Positions 27,342 to 38,028 of a DNA stretch of 64,000 bases are shown one piece after another (position 1 is the stretch's first letter; each line of letters starts with the position of its first letter). The stretch is taken from assembly GCF_003339865.1 (NCBI RefSeq), contig NZ_QPKV01000003.1, forward strand, positions 558,001 to 622,000. The letters run 5' to 3'. The translations under genes and the position numbers were made by a program. The notes beneath the pieces were generated by a model. That model worked only from the letters and a program-made list of their open reading frames with translations. It ran no database searches and was not told the origin of the DNA. Origin of the DNA: Pedobacter chinensis (lineage in GTDB: Bacteria > Bacteroidota > Bacteroidia > Sphingobacteriales > Sphingobacteriaceae).

Positions 27342-27428
27342 TTCTCGCTTGAAATAAGTATTTAAAGTGAGTTTTGGATGTTGTATATTGATTATCAATT
27401 GTTTAATTACTGAATCATATAAAACTGT

Positions 27429-27572
27429 CGTCATTGCAAATTTTTTTTAAAACCGCGGCAATCTGCTAGTGCGGGGACTTTGTCATTTGCGCTATCTGCC
27501 ATCACTCGCATCCTCCGCACAAGCAGATTGCTTTACTCTTCTGCACTGGCCCTTTCTTCGTTCGCAATGACG
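27429..27572. repeat. Interspersed inverted-repeat element (CGTCATTGC type)
   Basis: Outer arms CGTCATTGC (27429-27437) and GCAATGACG (27564-27572) enclose inner arms GCAATCTGCT (27458-27467) and AGCAGATTGC (27522-27531). A second element with the same inner arms and the stretch GCACAAGCAGATTGCTT lies at 54130-54215, so this is an intergenic repeat family. Confidence 0.75.
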
Positions 27573-27835
27573 GGCTTGACGAGATTGTTGCACAGCATGA
27601 AGCAATGACAGATTAGACCCATACTCATGTTATTTAATAAATAACCTATCAGGAGCGATTGAAACAAGTTCAGCAGGATGATCGTTCATAGTTGATGCTA
27701 TGCGACGGTCGCTATTGCCATCTTGTCATCCTGAGCTTATTCCAGGGCCTTCGTACTAGGCAAAAAAATGATCAAAAAAAATAAGTAAAAATAAGGGCTT
27801 TCCATTTGATATTATTAACTGATTTTGCTGGGATA
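27573..27835. other. Intergenic region upstream of maeB
   Basis: About 260 bases with no gene. It contains GTCATCCTGAGCTTATTCCA (27726-27745), similar to another short intergenic repeat of this group, then A/T-rich promoter sequence. Confidence 0.35.
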
Positions 27836-27870
27836 TTTGTTTTATGCCTAATAAAAGAATTGTACCTTTG
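27836..27870 (+). promoter_or_regulatory. Promoter of the maeB operon
   Basis: TTTG (27836-27839) and TACCTTTG (27863-27870) with a 23-base spacer fit the Bacteroidota -33/-7 pair. The ATG of maeB is 24 bases downstream. Confidence 0.6.
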
Positions 27871-27893
27871 CGGCGTCACTAATAAGTTACGTA

Positions 27894-30212
27894 ATGAGTA
27901 AAACCACTAGAAAGCAAGATGCGCTTGATTACCACTCGCAGGGCCGTCCGGGAAAGATACAAGTAGTACCTACAAAACCAACAAATTCGCAAAGAGATTT
28001 AACTTTAGCGTATTCTCCAGGCGTTGCTGAGCCATGTTTAAAAATAGCAGATAATAAAGAAGATGTTTATAAATATACTGCAAAAGGAAATCTTGTTGCC
28101 GTAATTAGTAATGGTACCGCCGTTTTAGGTTTGGGTGATATCGGTCCGGAAGCGGGTAAACCGGTTATGGAAGGTAAAGGTTTGTTATTTAAAATCTTTT
28201 CAGATATTGATGTGTTCGATTTAGAGCTGGACACCAAAAATGTTGATGACTTTGTGAAAATCGTTAAAGCATTAGAGCCAACATTTGGAGGTGTAAACCT
28301 GGAAGATATTAAAGCACCTGAATGTTTTGAAATTGAGCGTCGCCTGAAAGAGGAAATGAATATTCCGGTGATGCATGATGACCAGCATGGTACAGCGATT
28401 ATCTCTGCTGCGGCATTGTTAAATGCTACTGAAATCTTAAAGAAAAAAATGGATAAGATTAAAATTGTAGTAAATGGCGCTGGTGCTGCTGCAATTTCCT
28501 GTACTAAATTATATGTTTCTTTAGGGGCTAAAAAAGAGAATATCGTGATGTGCGATCGTTCTGGTGTAATTCGTAAAGATCGTGAGGTTTTAGATCCGAT
28601 TAAAGCTGAATTTGCTACCGATAGAAAAATCAACACACTCGCAGAAGCAATGAAAGATTCTGATGTGTTTATCGGTTTATCATCTGCTGATTGTGTGAGC
28701 GCTGAAATGTTGAACTCGATGGCCAAAAATCCAATCGTGTTTGCCATGGCTAACCCAAATCCGGAAATTGCGTACGAATTGGCTATTAAAACCCGGAAAG
28801 ATATCATTATGGCAACCGGCCGTTCTGATTATCCTAACCAGGTTAACAACGTTTTGGGTTTCCCTTATATTTTCCGTGGTGCACTTGATGTTCGTGCAAC
28901 AAGCATTAACGAGCCAATGAAAATCGCTGCCGTTAAGGCAATTGCAGAATTGGCTAAAAAATCAGTTCCGGAAGCAGTGAACTTAGCTTATAATGCCCGT
29001 AACCTTAAGTTTGGCAAAGAATATATCATTCCGAAACCAGTTGATTTCAGGTTGATTACCGAAGTTTCGACAGCGGTTGCAAAAGCGGCTATTGAAAGCG
29101 GTGTTGCCCGTAAAATCATCACTGATTGGGATGCTTACGCCGAAGAATTAAGAAAACGCTTAGGTTTGGATGATGCCATTATGCGTGCCATTACTACTAA
29201 AGCTAAAACAGATCCTAAACGTGTTGTATTTGCTGAAGCTGACAATTACAAAATATTAAAAGCAGCACAAATAGTTAAGGATGAGAATATTGCAATTCCT
29301 ATTTTATTAGGTAACAGGGAGAAAATTCAGTCCATTATTGATGAGCATGCATTAGAATTGGAAGGTGTGGAAATCATCGATCAGATGCAAAATCCTGAAA
29401 AAACCAAACAATACGCAGCTTCATTGTATAAAAAACGCCAGCGTAAAGGCGTCTCATTAAATGATGCAACTAAACTATTAAGAGATCGTAATTATTATGG
29501 CGCATCAATGGTTGAGTTTGGTGAAGCTGATGCCATGATTTCTGGTTTAACCAAAAATTATGGATCAACAATAAAACCAGCATTACATGTTATCGGTGTA
29601 GATCCAAGCGTTAAACGCGTTGCAGGTATGTACATGATGATGACTAAAAAAGGACCTGTTTTCTTTGGTGATACCACTGTAAACGTAGATCCGACTGCTG
29701 AAGAACTGGTTGACATCACTTTATTATTGGATAAATCGGTTAAGCAATTTAACATCAAACCTCGTATTGCTTTATTGTCTTACTCAAATTTTGGTTCAAA
29801 TGATGGTGTAACGCCGAATAAAGTGAGAGAAACAGCAAGACTTCTTCACAAAAATCATCCGGAAGTAATTGTAGACGGAGAAATGCAAGGAAACTTTGCC
29901 ATTAATAATGATCTATTAAGAGAGAATTTCCCTTTCAGCACACTTGCTGATGAGCCGGCAAACACTCTTGTTTTCCCTAATCTGGAAGCCGGAAATATTG
30001 CATACAAATTATTGCAGGAATTGGGTGGTGCAGAAGCTGTAGGTCCGATCTTATTGGGATTAAATAAGCCAGTTCACATTGTTCAGTTAGGAAGTTCTGT
30101 ACGAGAGATCGTAAATATGGTTACCATTGCAGTGGTAGATGTTCAGGCGAAAGAAGAAATTGCCGGAACATCAAAACGAAAAGGTATATTTACAAAAACA
30201 ACTAAGAAGTAG
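27894..30212 (+). CDS. maeB: NADP-dependent malic enzyme fused to phosphotransacetylase-like domain
   Basis: 772 residues. The malic enzyme part (1-430) has the N-terminal signature YSPGVAEPCLKIA, the NAD(P)-binding VVNGAGAAAISCTKL and VMHDDQHGTAII. The PTA-like part (about 440-770) has PKRVVFAEADNYKILKAAQI and QGNFAINNDLLRENFPFS. It oxidatively decarboxylates malate to pyruvate, making NADPH, and the PTA-like domain is usually a regulatory module binding acetyl-CoA. The full length matches the MaeB type. It heads a run with ruvA (6-base gap) and sprA, a gene order I associate with Bacteroidota. A long antisense open frame inside it is a shadow. Confidence 0.95.
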   Translation: MSKTTRKQDALDYHSQGRPGKIQVVPTKPTNSQRDLTLAYSPGVAEPCLKIADNKEDVYKYTAKGNLVAVISNGTAVLGLGDIGPEAGKPVMEGKGLLFKIFSDIDVFDLELDTKNVDDFVKIVKALEPTFGGVNLEDIKAPECFEIERRLKEEMNIPVMHDDQHGTAIISAAALLNATEILKKKMDKIKIVVNGAGAAAISCTKLYVSLGAKKENIVMCDRSGVIRKDREVLDPIKAEFATDRKINTLAEAMKDSDVFIGLSSADCVSAEMLNSMAKNPIVFAMANPNPEIAYELAIKTRKDIIMATGRSDYPNQVNNVLGFPYIFRGALDVRATSINEPMKIAAVKAIAELAKKSVPEAVNLAYNARNLKFGKEYIIPKPVDFRLITEVSTAVAKAAIESGVARKIITDWDAYAEELRKRLGLDDAIMRAITTKAKTDPKRVVFAEADNYKILKAAQIVKDENIAIPILLGNREKIQSIIDEHALELEGVEIIDQMQNPEKTKQYAASLYKKRQRKGVSLNDATKLLRDRNYYGASMVEFGEADAMISGLTKNYGSTIKPALHVIGVDPSVKRVAGMYMMMTKKGPVFFGDTTVNVDPTAEELVDITLLLDKSVKQFNIKPRIALLSYSNFGSNDGVTPNKVRETARLLHKNHPEVIVDGEMQGNFAINNDLLRENFPFSTLADEPANTLVFPNLEAGNIAYKLLQELGGAEAVGPILLGLNKPVHIVQLGSSVREIVNMVTIAVVDVQAKEEIAGTSKRKGIFTKTTKK

Positions 30213-30218
30213 AATTAC

Positions 30219-30803
30219 ATGTACGCCTATATCGATGGTAGATTAACATCCAAAAACCCGGCATTTGTTGTGGTTGAAGCCGGAGGTGTAGGCTATCATA
30301 TAAACATTTCATTAAATACTTACAGCGCTTTGGGCGATGCAGAAAGGTGTAAATTATATACCTGGCTCCACGTTAAAGAAGATGCACATACATTATACGG
30401 CTTCGCCGATGAAGGCGAACGCCGTTTATTTTTACATTTAATATCGGTATCGGGAATTGGACCAAATACTGGAAGAATGATTTTATCATCAATTACTCCG
30501 GTTGAAATTCAAACTGCAATTGTTAAAGCAGATTTACCGCTTATTCAAAGAATTAAAGGTTTAGGGGCAAAAACTGCTCAGCGTTTAGTTTTAGAGTTAC
30601 AGGATAAATTAAAAAAAGAAGGCGCAGACTCATTAATTTCTATGCCTCAACACAATACGGTTAAAGATGAAGCGTTATCAGCATTGGTAATGCTCGGATT
30701 CGCCAAACAAACCGCCGAAAAAATTATTGATCAAATTTTAAAAGTGACAGAAGGAACGCTTTCGGTAGAGCAATTAATTAAACAAGCTTTAAAAAATTTA
30801 TAG
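30219..30803 (+). CDS. ruvA: Holliday junction DNA helicase subunit RuvA
   Basis: 194 residues. The N-terminal OB fold begins MYAYIDGRLTSKNPAFVVVE, then helix-hairpin-helix repeats (LISVSGIGPNTGRMILSS; LIQRIKGLGAKTAQRLVLEL) and the C-terminal domain III (DEALSALVMLGFAKQTAEKI). This is the normal length and layout. RuvA binds Holliday junctions and recruits the RuvB motor for branch migration. It is six bases after maeB and 11 bases before sprA. Confidence 0.97.
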   Translation: MYAYIDGRLTSKNPAFVVVEAGGVGYHINISLNTYSALGDAERCKLYTWLHVKEDAHTLYGFADEGERRLFLHLISVSGIGPNTGRMILSSITPVEIQTAIVKADLPLIQRIKGLGAKTAQRLVLELQDKLKKEGADSLISMPQHNTVKDEALSALVMLGFAKQTAEKIIDQILKVTEGTLSVEQLIKQALKNL

Positions 30804-30814
30804 ATCGAACGCCT

Positions 30815-33800
30815 TTGAAGAGAAGATTTACATTCCTATTTCTCATCCCACTTTTCCTGTTTGCTACCAAAAACGCCTTTTCTCAAGTTGTTCCGAGCAA
30901 AGCTGATACTGTTACGCCTAAAAACAACTTCAGCTTACGTGAAAAGCAGCTTCTTGGAATTAGTCCTTCTTCTAATCCTTTTTATCCATTACCCAATAAT
31001 ATAAAAAGGGTTGTGGAATATGATGCTAAAAACAAAAGATATATTGTTAAGGAGTTAATCGGAGATAGGTATGTTACGCAAACGCAGTACTTAACCATTG
31101 ATGAGTACGCCCGTTTAATGAACAGCGAAATTAAAAGAGACAACTGGAGGAGTATTTCTAATGCAGAGGTTAGTGATTACAGGAGCACCGGAATTATCCC
31201 TAAAATACAGGTTAACAGCAAGTCTTTTGAGAAACTTTTTGGAGGCAGTACCATTGATATACAGCCGCGTGGTGAGGCCGAATTAACTTTTCTGGGGCGC
31301 ATTAATAAAAATGAAAATCCGCTTTTTAATGAAAGACAGCGCGTGCAAACCAATTTTGATTTCAATCAAAGAATTCAAATGGACCTGGTTGGAAATATCG
31401 GTACGAAGCTAAAAATTAAAAGTAATTATAATACCGAGGCCCAGTTCGATTTTGAAAATCAAATTAAACTGGATTATACCGGTGGCCCTGATGATATTAT
31501 CAAAAAAATTGAAGCAGGTAACGTGAGTTTACCTTTAAACACCTCATTGATTACCGGTACGCAAGCGCTTTTTGGTTTAAAAACCCAGTTGCAGTTTGGA
31601 AAGTTAAATGTGACTAGTGTTTACACACAACAAAAATCAGAATCAAGGGAATTAAGAATTACCAATGGCGCTCAACAGAATGAATTTAGAATAAGTGCTG
31701 ATAGTTATGAAGCCAATAAGCACTATTTCCTGGCTCAATATTTCCGCAATAATTACAATAAACATCTGGCCAATGCACCGATTATTACTTCGCCTATTCA
31801 AATTACAAAAATAGAAGTCTGGATTACCAATAAAGCGGGAAATACGACAGATTCAAGAGATGTGCTGGGTTTTTTGAACCTGGGTGAAAATCAACCATTT
31901 AATCCTGGTCCTGTTACTGGTGGCGGCTCTGCATTGCCTGCAGGAACAACGGCTACAGGTTTCCCTCAACAATCCAATACTTTATTGGCAAGTTTACCTC
32001 CCGATGCCCGGTTTACCAATTCTAATGCGATTATCCCATTTTTTCAGGCAAATGGCGGTACTGACCAATATGCAAAGCTTATTTACGCCAGAAAATTAAC
32101 CGACCGGGAGTTTACTTTTCAACCACAGTTGGGTTACATCTCGTTAAATAATCCATTAAATGCAGATGAGGTTTTAGCGGTTGCCTATCGTTATACCTAT
32201 AATGGTGTAGAGTATCAGGTAGGAGAATTTTCTACTGATGTAACATTTGATGCCGCAAATCCGAAAGTTCTTTATGCAAAATTATTAAAGAACGAAACCA
32301 TGAAAATCAATCTGCCTACCTGGGATTTGATGATGAAAAATATTTATTCAATTGGCGGATATCAAATCAGTCCTATAAACTTTAAGTTAGATATTTATAG
32401 GATAGATAATGAAACAGGAGTAGAAAAACCTATTATGACTGAAGGACAAAACACAGCAAATAAGCAGTGGATTGCCTTAACAGAATTTGACAGGCTGAAT
32501 CAGCAAAATGAGAAAAAGCCAGATGGAATTTTCGATTTCGTAGCATCCAATAATGCTTTTGGCTCTTATTTTTCGTCAAGTACGCAAAATTTAAACAGTC
32601 CTTTTGGCTCTAATCTTTCGGGCACAGGCATAGCTTCATTAACAAATAATACGAACACTGGTTATATTACAATTGATCCGGCTAACGGAAGGATCATTTT
32701 TCCATTGATTGAGCCTTTTGGAAGTGATTTGGCAGCTAAGTTTTTACCAGGTGAGCAGGCATTAATTGATAAATATACTTTTACGGCCCTTTATGATTCA
32801 ACTCAAACTATAGCCAGGCAGCTTTTTCAAAATCAAAACCGGTATATTTTAAAAGGTAATTACCAATCAGAAATATCATCCGAATTTAGCCTGAATGCTA
32901 TCAATGTGCCAGAAGGATCGGTTAAAGTTTTTGCCGGAACAATGCCTTTAACAGAAGGCGTTGATTATACTGTTGATTATCAGGGTGGAAGAGTAAGCAT
33001 CATTAATCAGGCTTTGCTTACATCTGGCCAGCCTATTAGAATTACAACAGAGAATAATGAGTTATTTGGTCTTCAGCAAAGATCACTTTTCGGAACACGA
33101 TTAGATTACCGTGTAAATAATAAATTGAATTTGGGTGGTACCATCATGAATTTAACGGAGAAACCGCTCACTCAGAAAGTAAATATTGGTGAGGAGCCGA
33201 TCTCCAATACCATTTGGGGAGCTGATATCAATTACAGTTCACCATCAAGATTTTTAACTAAACTGGTTGATAAATTGCCATTCATATCAACCAAAGCTCC
33301 TTCAAGCGTTAATTTTTACGGTGAATATGCACAACTAATCCCAGGTCATCCAAGAGCGCTGAATTTTGCAGGAAGTAAAAATGGGGTAAGCTATTTGGAT
33401 GATTTTGAAGCATCAAGATCAGTAATTGATTTGAAAAGTGCTATTTCATGGCAATTATCTGGTACGCCACAAGATTTTCCTGAATCGCAATTGGTAGATA
33501 ATCTTGAATATGGTTACAACAGGGCCAGAATTGCTTTTTATAACATCGATCCTACTTTTTATAATTCTGCAGCATCAACTACACCTGCAAATATTAGAAA
33601 TAACCGGAATGAACTGTCTAATCATTATGTAAGAGAGGTAATTGAGCAAGAGGTTTTTCCATTCAAAGAAACTGCAACTGGCCAGGCCCTGAACATTACC
33701 ACTTTAGATGTGGCTTATTATCCTACGGTTCGCGGTCCTTATAATTATGTGACCACAGGTTTTCAGCCTGATGGAAGATTTATAGCACCAAGAACAAAAT

Positions 33801-36800
33801 GGGGTGGTTTTCAGCGTAAAATTGAAACAAATGATTTTGAAGCCCTGAATGTTGGTTTCATTGAATTTTGGGTGCTTGATCCATTTATCTATAATAAATC
33901 AAATACCGCGGGTGGGGATTTATATTTCAACCTTGGTAATATTTCGGAAGACATTTTAAAAGATGGGAGGAAATCATTAGAAAATGGTTTACCTGCAAAT
34001 GATGATCCATCAAAATATGATGAAACAAATTGGGGGAGAGTGCCAAAACTACAACCGGTTGTGCAGGCTTTTGATAATAATCCTGATGCCCGTAAGGCGC
34101 AGGATGTTGGTTTGGATGGTTTATCAGATGCAAACGAACGTATAAAATTTGCAGCAGCCATCAATCAGATTAAATCGCAGTTAAATGCTACAGCAGCAGC
34201 AGCTATAGATGCCGATCCGTCTTCTGATAATTATTCGTATTTCAGAGGTCCGCAGTTAGATCAGATCAATGCCGGAATTTTAAAACGTTACGAAAAATAT
34301 AACGGAACGGAAGGAAACTCAAAAACATCTCAGCAGTCACAAGAAGAATTAGGGATTGAAAATTCGGCCTCTACTTCTTTGCCTGACGGAGAAGATATCA
34401 ATCGCGATAACAACATGACACAAAGCGATGAGTACTTTCAGTATAAGGTATCAATTAAGCCAAACGACATGGTTGTCGGTCAAAATTTCATTACTGATAA
34501 AGTTACTTCGCAGGTAAAACTGGCCAATGGAAACACTCAGGCGGCAACCTGGTATCAGTTCAGGATTCCGATCTCGCAGTACCAGAGAAAGGTCGGTAAC
34601 ATTCAGGATTTTAAGTCTATTCGTTTCTTTAGAATGTTTATGACTGAATTTGCCGATACCACGATTTTACGTTTCGCTAAATTGCAGTTGATTCGTGGAG
34701 AGTGGAGAGAGTATAATGTAAAAAACGAGGCTAACCAGGTTATTGTTGATCCTTCTTTACCGGCACTAACACCTGATAATTCTACCATTGAAGTATCTAC
34801 AGTTAATATCGAAGAAAACGGAAAACGTTCTCCAATTCCGTATGTAACACCTCCGGGCATTCTTCGTGAAAGAGATTATAGCAACTACAGAGGCGATACC
34901 CGTTTAAATGAACAATCATTGTCTGTAACAGTAAAAAATCTGCGTGATGGTTATGGAAGAGCAGCCTTTAAAACGGCCTACAGCGATTTCAGATCGTATA
35001 AACATTTGGAAATGTTTGTGCACGCCGAGGCTGTTAACAATCAAATGTTGAATGACAGAGATGTTGCCGCTTTTTTAAGAATTGGTACCGATAATCAGGA
35101 TAACTATTATGAATATTTGATGCCTTTGAAGGTAACTCCTCCGGGCACCAGTGATCCTGATGCGATTTGGCCGGAAGCGAATAGAATGGATATCGATTTA
35201 ACGCTTTTCCAAAATGCGAAACTGGCTCGTAATGTGGCTAAACAAAGCAATGGGCAGCCATGGCCAATCAATGTACCATTTACTTATACTGATGGCGACA
35301 GAACCATCGTAGTGAAAGGGCAACCCGACATGAGTAAAGTACGCGTTTATATGTTGGGTGTAAAAAACCCGCTTCGTAACTTAGCTAATGCAGAAACTGA
35401 TGACGGTTTGGATAAAGATGTTTTGGTTTGGTTTAATGAATTGAGATTAACTGAATTTGATGAGCGTGGCGGATGGGCGGCAACGGCAAGACTTAACTTA
35501 AAATTAGCTGATTTTGCAGATGTGAATATTTCAGGAAGTAAATCAACTATTGGGTTTGGATCTATCGACTCAAAGGTAAGTGAGCGTAACCGTGCAGATA
35601 ATGTTTTGCTTGATGTATCCTCAGCTGTTGAACTGGGTAAGTTTCTGCCTCAAAAATCAGGAGTTAAAATTCCAATGTTTGTTAATTATTCAAAGCAGGT
35701 TTCTACACCACAATTTAATCCGCGTACACCAGATATTGAACTTAAGAATGCATTGGATCAATCAACCAGAGAACAAAAGGATTCCATTTTGAATTTTGCT
35801 CAGGATTATACCATTCGCAGAGGAATCAATTTTACAAATGTACGTAAGGAAAGAGTTAACAACACCAGGCCTGTAAGGCTTTGGGATGTAGAAAACTTTG
35901 CAGTAAGTTATGCTTTTACTGAATATAACCATCGCGATTTTATCAATCAAAGCAGCATTCAAAATACTTACAGAGGATCGTTGCAATATAGTTATGCTAA
36001 GGAGGCTAAAACCTATGCGCCATTTGAAAAGATTATAAAATCGAATATGCTGGCGCTTTTAAGAGATTTCAATTTCAGTATTTTTCCAAGTGCTATCAAT
36101 TTCAGAATAGATGTAGATCGATTATACTCAGAGAACACGTTGAGAAATAACGATCCGAACAATACCATTCCGATTTATCAAAACGGATTTGGAACAACAT
36201 TTAATAAAAACTTTAGAATGAGCAGGATTTATGGCATCGCCTGGAATCTTACCCGCTCCTTGCAGTTGGATTTTAATGCCACTAATTATTCTATTATTGA
36301 TGAGCCGGATGGAAGAATTGAAGGATTAAAACGTGATACCGTTTGGCAAAATCTTAAGCGATTAGGGCGCACTACTGATTATAACCATAACCTGAATATA
36401 ACTTATAATTTACCGATAGATAAAATACCCGGATTAAATTGGGTAACCGTAAAAACACGTTATGGAACGAATTTTAACTGGCAAACCGAACCGCTGTCAA
36501 CCCTATTGGATCCGAACATTAATTTGGGCAACACCATTCAAAACAGTAGAAATATTCAGGTTAATCCAACTTTAAACCTGATTACTTTGTACAATAAATT
36601 TGGTTTTATCAGAAACGCGGGGAATAATCAAGATGGAGGAAAGGTTAAAAACTTTTTTATCAATTTATTAACCAGTGTAAAAAATGTAAGTGCCAACTAT
36701 GTTCAAACAAAAGGAATATTTTTGCCAGGCTACTTACCAACCACCAAATATTTTGGTATAGATAATACCACGGGAGCGCCGGGTGCTGGTTTTGTGTTTG

Positions 36801-37999
36801 GTAGTCAGCGTGATATTAGAGAAATGGCATTGAACAATGGCTGGTTAACAACAGATACCTTGCAAACTCAACTGTATGTAAATACCCTAAGAGAGGATTT
36901 GCAGTTTACAGGCCAGATTGAACCATTTAGAGATTTGCGTATCACATTAAGAGCAAACAGAGCACAAACCAGAAATTTCTCAACCAATTTCAGGTATGTG
37001 GCCAGTGTTTCTTCTTTCGAAAACCTGAGCGCAATCACTACCGGAGATTATAGTATTTCCTATATCGCTTTAGGAACGGCATTTAAAGAAAAGAATTCGA
37101 GTGTCATATCAGCATTGTTTAATCAATTTATGGCAAACAGAATTATTGTTTCCAGAAGATTGGGCGCTCAAAACCCTAACTCTGGCGGACAAAATAATGG
37201 CTATGCCGATGGATATGGAAAAGAAAGCCAGGATGTGATTATTTCCGCATTTATGGCCGCTTATTCAGGTAAAGATCCTGGTCAGATTAAAATGAATGCT
37301 TTTCCTCGAATTCCACTGCCAAACTGGAGTTTGACCTATAATGGCTTAACAAGAATCCCCTTCGTTGCTGACCGGTTTTCATCTGTGGATATCAGGCACG
37401 GTTATCGTTCTGCCTATAACATTAACGGTTTTAATTCATTGTTGAGATATGAAGAAAGCAATGGATTCTCCGTTAATCGCGATGCAAACAATAATTTTTT
37501 ACCACAATATCAATTTGCTCAGGTTACTATTTCTGAATATTTCTCTCCCTTGGTGGGCCTCGATACCAGATTTAAAAATAATTTAAGTGCTACATTCGAA
37601 TTAAACAGATCCAGATTGTTAGGGCTAAGCTTGGCCAACAGCCAACTGGCACAATTATCAGAAAATAATATGGTGCTTGGTTTGGGCTATAGAACAAACA
37701 AATTCCGTTTTCCATTCGGGTTGTTCAAGAGCCTGAAAATGGATAACAACATGGATTTTAAACTGGATGTTGCCATACGGGATAATAAAACAGTGATCTA
37801 TCGGGCAGATGTTACTGAGGCAGAAATTTCTTCAGGGGCTAAAAATATTACATTAAGGCCAAGTGTGGATTATGTTTTGAACCAGAAGTTCAATATCAAA
37901 TTATTTTACGATTCAAACATTACAAAACCTTATACATCACAAACCTTTAATACGGCTTTTAGTAATTTCGGTTTTAGTTTACGATTTACATTGAATTAA
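30815..37999 (+). CDS. sprA: SprA, type IX secretion outer-membrane translocon protein
   Basis: 2394 residues, close to the known ~2400 for SprA. It starts with a TTG at 30815 and a signal peptide (MKRRFTFLFLIPLFLFATKNAFSQ). The rest is a huge outer-membrane beta-barrel with family marks such as KSFEKLFGGSTIDIQPRGEA near residue 130 and repeated barrel strands to the end (SNFGFSLRFTLN). SprA forms the pore of the T9SS that secretes gliding adhesins and enzymes with C-terminal signals. No other T9SS gene is in the window. It follows ruvA by 11 bases and is convergent with the LCP gene. Confidence 0.95.
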   Translation: MKRRFTFLFLIPLFLFATKNAFSQVVPSKADTVTPKNNFSLREKQLLGISPSSNPFYPLPNNIKRVVEYDAKNKRYIVKELIGDRYVTQTQYLTIDEYARLMNSEIKRDNWRSISNAEVSDYRSTGIIPKIQVNSKSFEKLFGGSTIDIQPRGEAELTFLGRINKNENPLFNERQRVQTNFDFNQRIQMDLVGNIGTKLKIKSNYNTEAQFDFENQIKLDYTGGPDDIIKKIEAGNVSLPLNTSLITGTQALFGLKTQLQFGKLNVTSVYTQQKSESRELRITNGAQQNEFRISADSYEANKHYFLAQYFRNNYNKHLANAPIITSPIQITKIEVWITNKAGNTTDSRDVLGFLNLGENQPFNPGPVTGGGSALPAGTTATGFPQQSNTLLASLPPDARFTNSNAIIPFFQANGGTDQYAKLIYARKLTDREFTFQPQLGYISLNNPLNADEVLAVAYRYTYNGVEYQVGEFSTDVTFDAANPKVLYAKLLKNETMKINLPTWDLMMKNIYSIGGYQISPINFKLDIYRIDNETGVEKPIMTEGQNTANKQWIALTEFDRLNQQNEKKPDGIFDFVASNNAFGSYFSSSTQNLNSPFGSNLSGTGIASLTNNTNTGYITIDPANGRIIFPLIEPFGSDLAAKFLPGEQALIDKYTFTALYDSTQTIARQLFQNQNRYILKGNYQSEISSEFSLNAINVPEGSVKVFAGTMPLTEGVDYTVDYQGGRVSIINQALLTSGQPIRITTENNELFGLQQRSLFGTRLDYRVNNKLNLGGTIMNLTEKPLTQKVNIGEEPISNTIWGADINYSSPSRFLTKLVDKLPFISTKAPSSVNFYGEYAQLIPGHPRALNFAGSKNGVSYLDDFEASRSVIDLKSAISWQLSGTPQDFPESQLVDNLEYGYNRARIAFYNIDPTFYNSAASTTPANIRNNRNELSNHYVREVIEQEVFPFKETATGQALNITTLDVAYYPTVRGPYNYVTTGFQPDGRFIAPRTKWGGFQRKIETNDFEALNVGFIEFWVLDPFIYNKSNTAGGDLYFNLGNISEDILKDGRKSLENGLPANDDPSKYDETNWGRVPKLQPVVQAFDNNPDARKAQDVGLDGLSDANERIKFAAAINQIKSQLNATAAAAIDADPSSDNYSYFRGPQLDQINAGILKRYEKYNGTEGNSKTSQQSQEELGIENSASTSLPDGEDINRDNNMTQSDEYFQYKVSIKPNDMVVGQNFITDKVTSQVKLANGNTQAATWYQFRIPISQYQRKVGNIQDFKSIRFFRMFMTEFADTTILRFAKLQLIRGEWREYNVKNEANQVIVDPSLPALTPDNSTIEVSTVNIEENGKRSPIPYVTPPGILRERDYSNYRGDTRLNEQSLSVTVKNLRDGYGRAAFKTAYSDFRSYKHLEMFVHAEAVNNQMLNDRDVAAFLRIGTDNQDNYYEYLMPLKVTPPGTSDPDAIWPEANRMDIDLTLFQNAKLARNVAKQSNGQPWPINVPFTYTDGDRTIVVKGQPDMSKVRVYMLGVKNPLRNLANAETDDGLDKDVLVWFNELRLTEFDERGGWAATARLNLKLADFADVNISGSKSTIGFGSIDSKVSERNRADNVLLDVSSAVELGKFLPQKSGVKIPMFVNYSKQVSTPQFNPRTPDIELKNALDQSTREQKDSILNFAQDYTIRRGINFTNVRKERVNNTRPVRLWDVENFAVSYAFTEYNHRDFINQSSIQNTYRGSLQYSYAKEAKTYAPFEKIIKSNMLALLRDFNFSIFPSAINFRIDVDRLYSENTLRNNDPNNTIPIYQNGFGTTFNKNFRMSRIYGIAWNLTRSLQLDFNATNYSIIDEPDGRIEGLKRDTVWQNLKRLGRTTDYNHNLNITYNLPIDKIPGLNWVTVKTRYGTNFNWQTEPLSTLLDPNINLGNTIQNSRNIQVNPTLNLITLYNKFGFIRNAGNNQDGGKVKNFFINLLTSVKNVSANYVQTKGIFLPGYLPTTKYFGIDNTTGAPGAGFVFGSQRDIREMALNNGWLTTDTLQTQLYVNTLREDLQFTGQIEPFRDLRITLRANRAQTRNFSTNFRYVASVSSFENLSAITTGDYSISYIALGTAFKEKNSSVISALFNQFMANRIIVSRRLGAQNPNSGGQNNGYADGYGKESQDVIISAFMAAYSGKDPGQIKMNAFPRIPLPNWSLTYNGLTRIPFVADRFSSVDIRHGYRSAYNINGFNSLLRYEESNGFSVNRDANNNFLPQYQFAQVTISEYFSPLVGLDTRFKNNLSATFELNRSRLLGLSLANSQLAQLSENNMVLGLGYRTNKFRFPFGLFKSLKMDNNMDFKLDVAIRDNKTVIYRADVTEAEISSGAKNITLRPSVDYVLNQKFNIKLFYDSNITKPYTSQTFNTAFSNFGFSLRFTLN

Positions 38000-38028
38000 T
38001 ATTAATTTCAGTAACATGAAGGATCAAG

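Noticed and set aside
28067..28807. 246-codon open frame on the minus strand
   Set aside because: It lies entirely inside maeB, which has clear catalytic motifs; the peptide is Ser/Ile/Phe-rich as expected from antisense reading.
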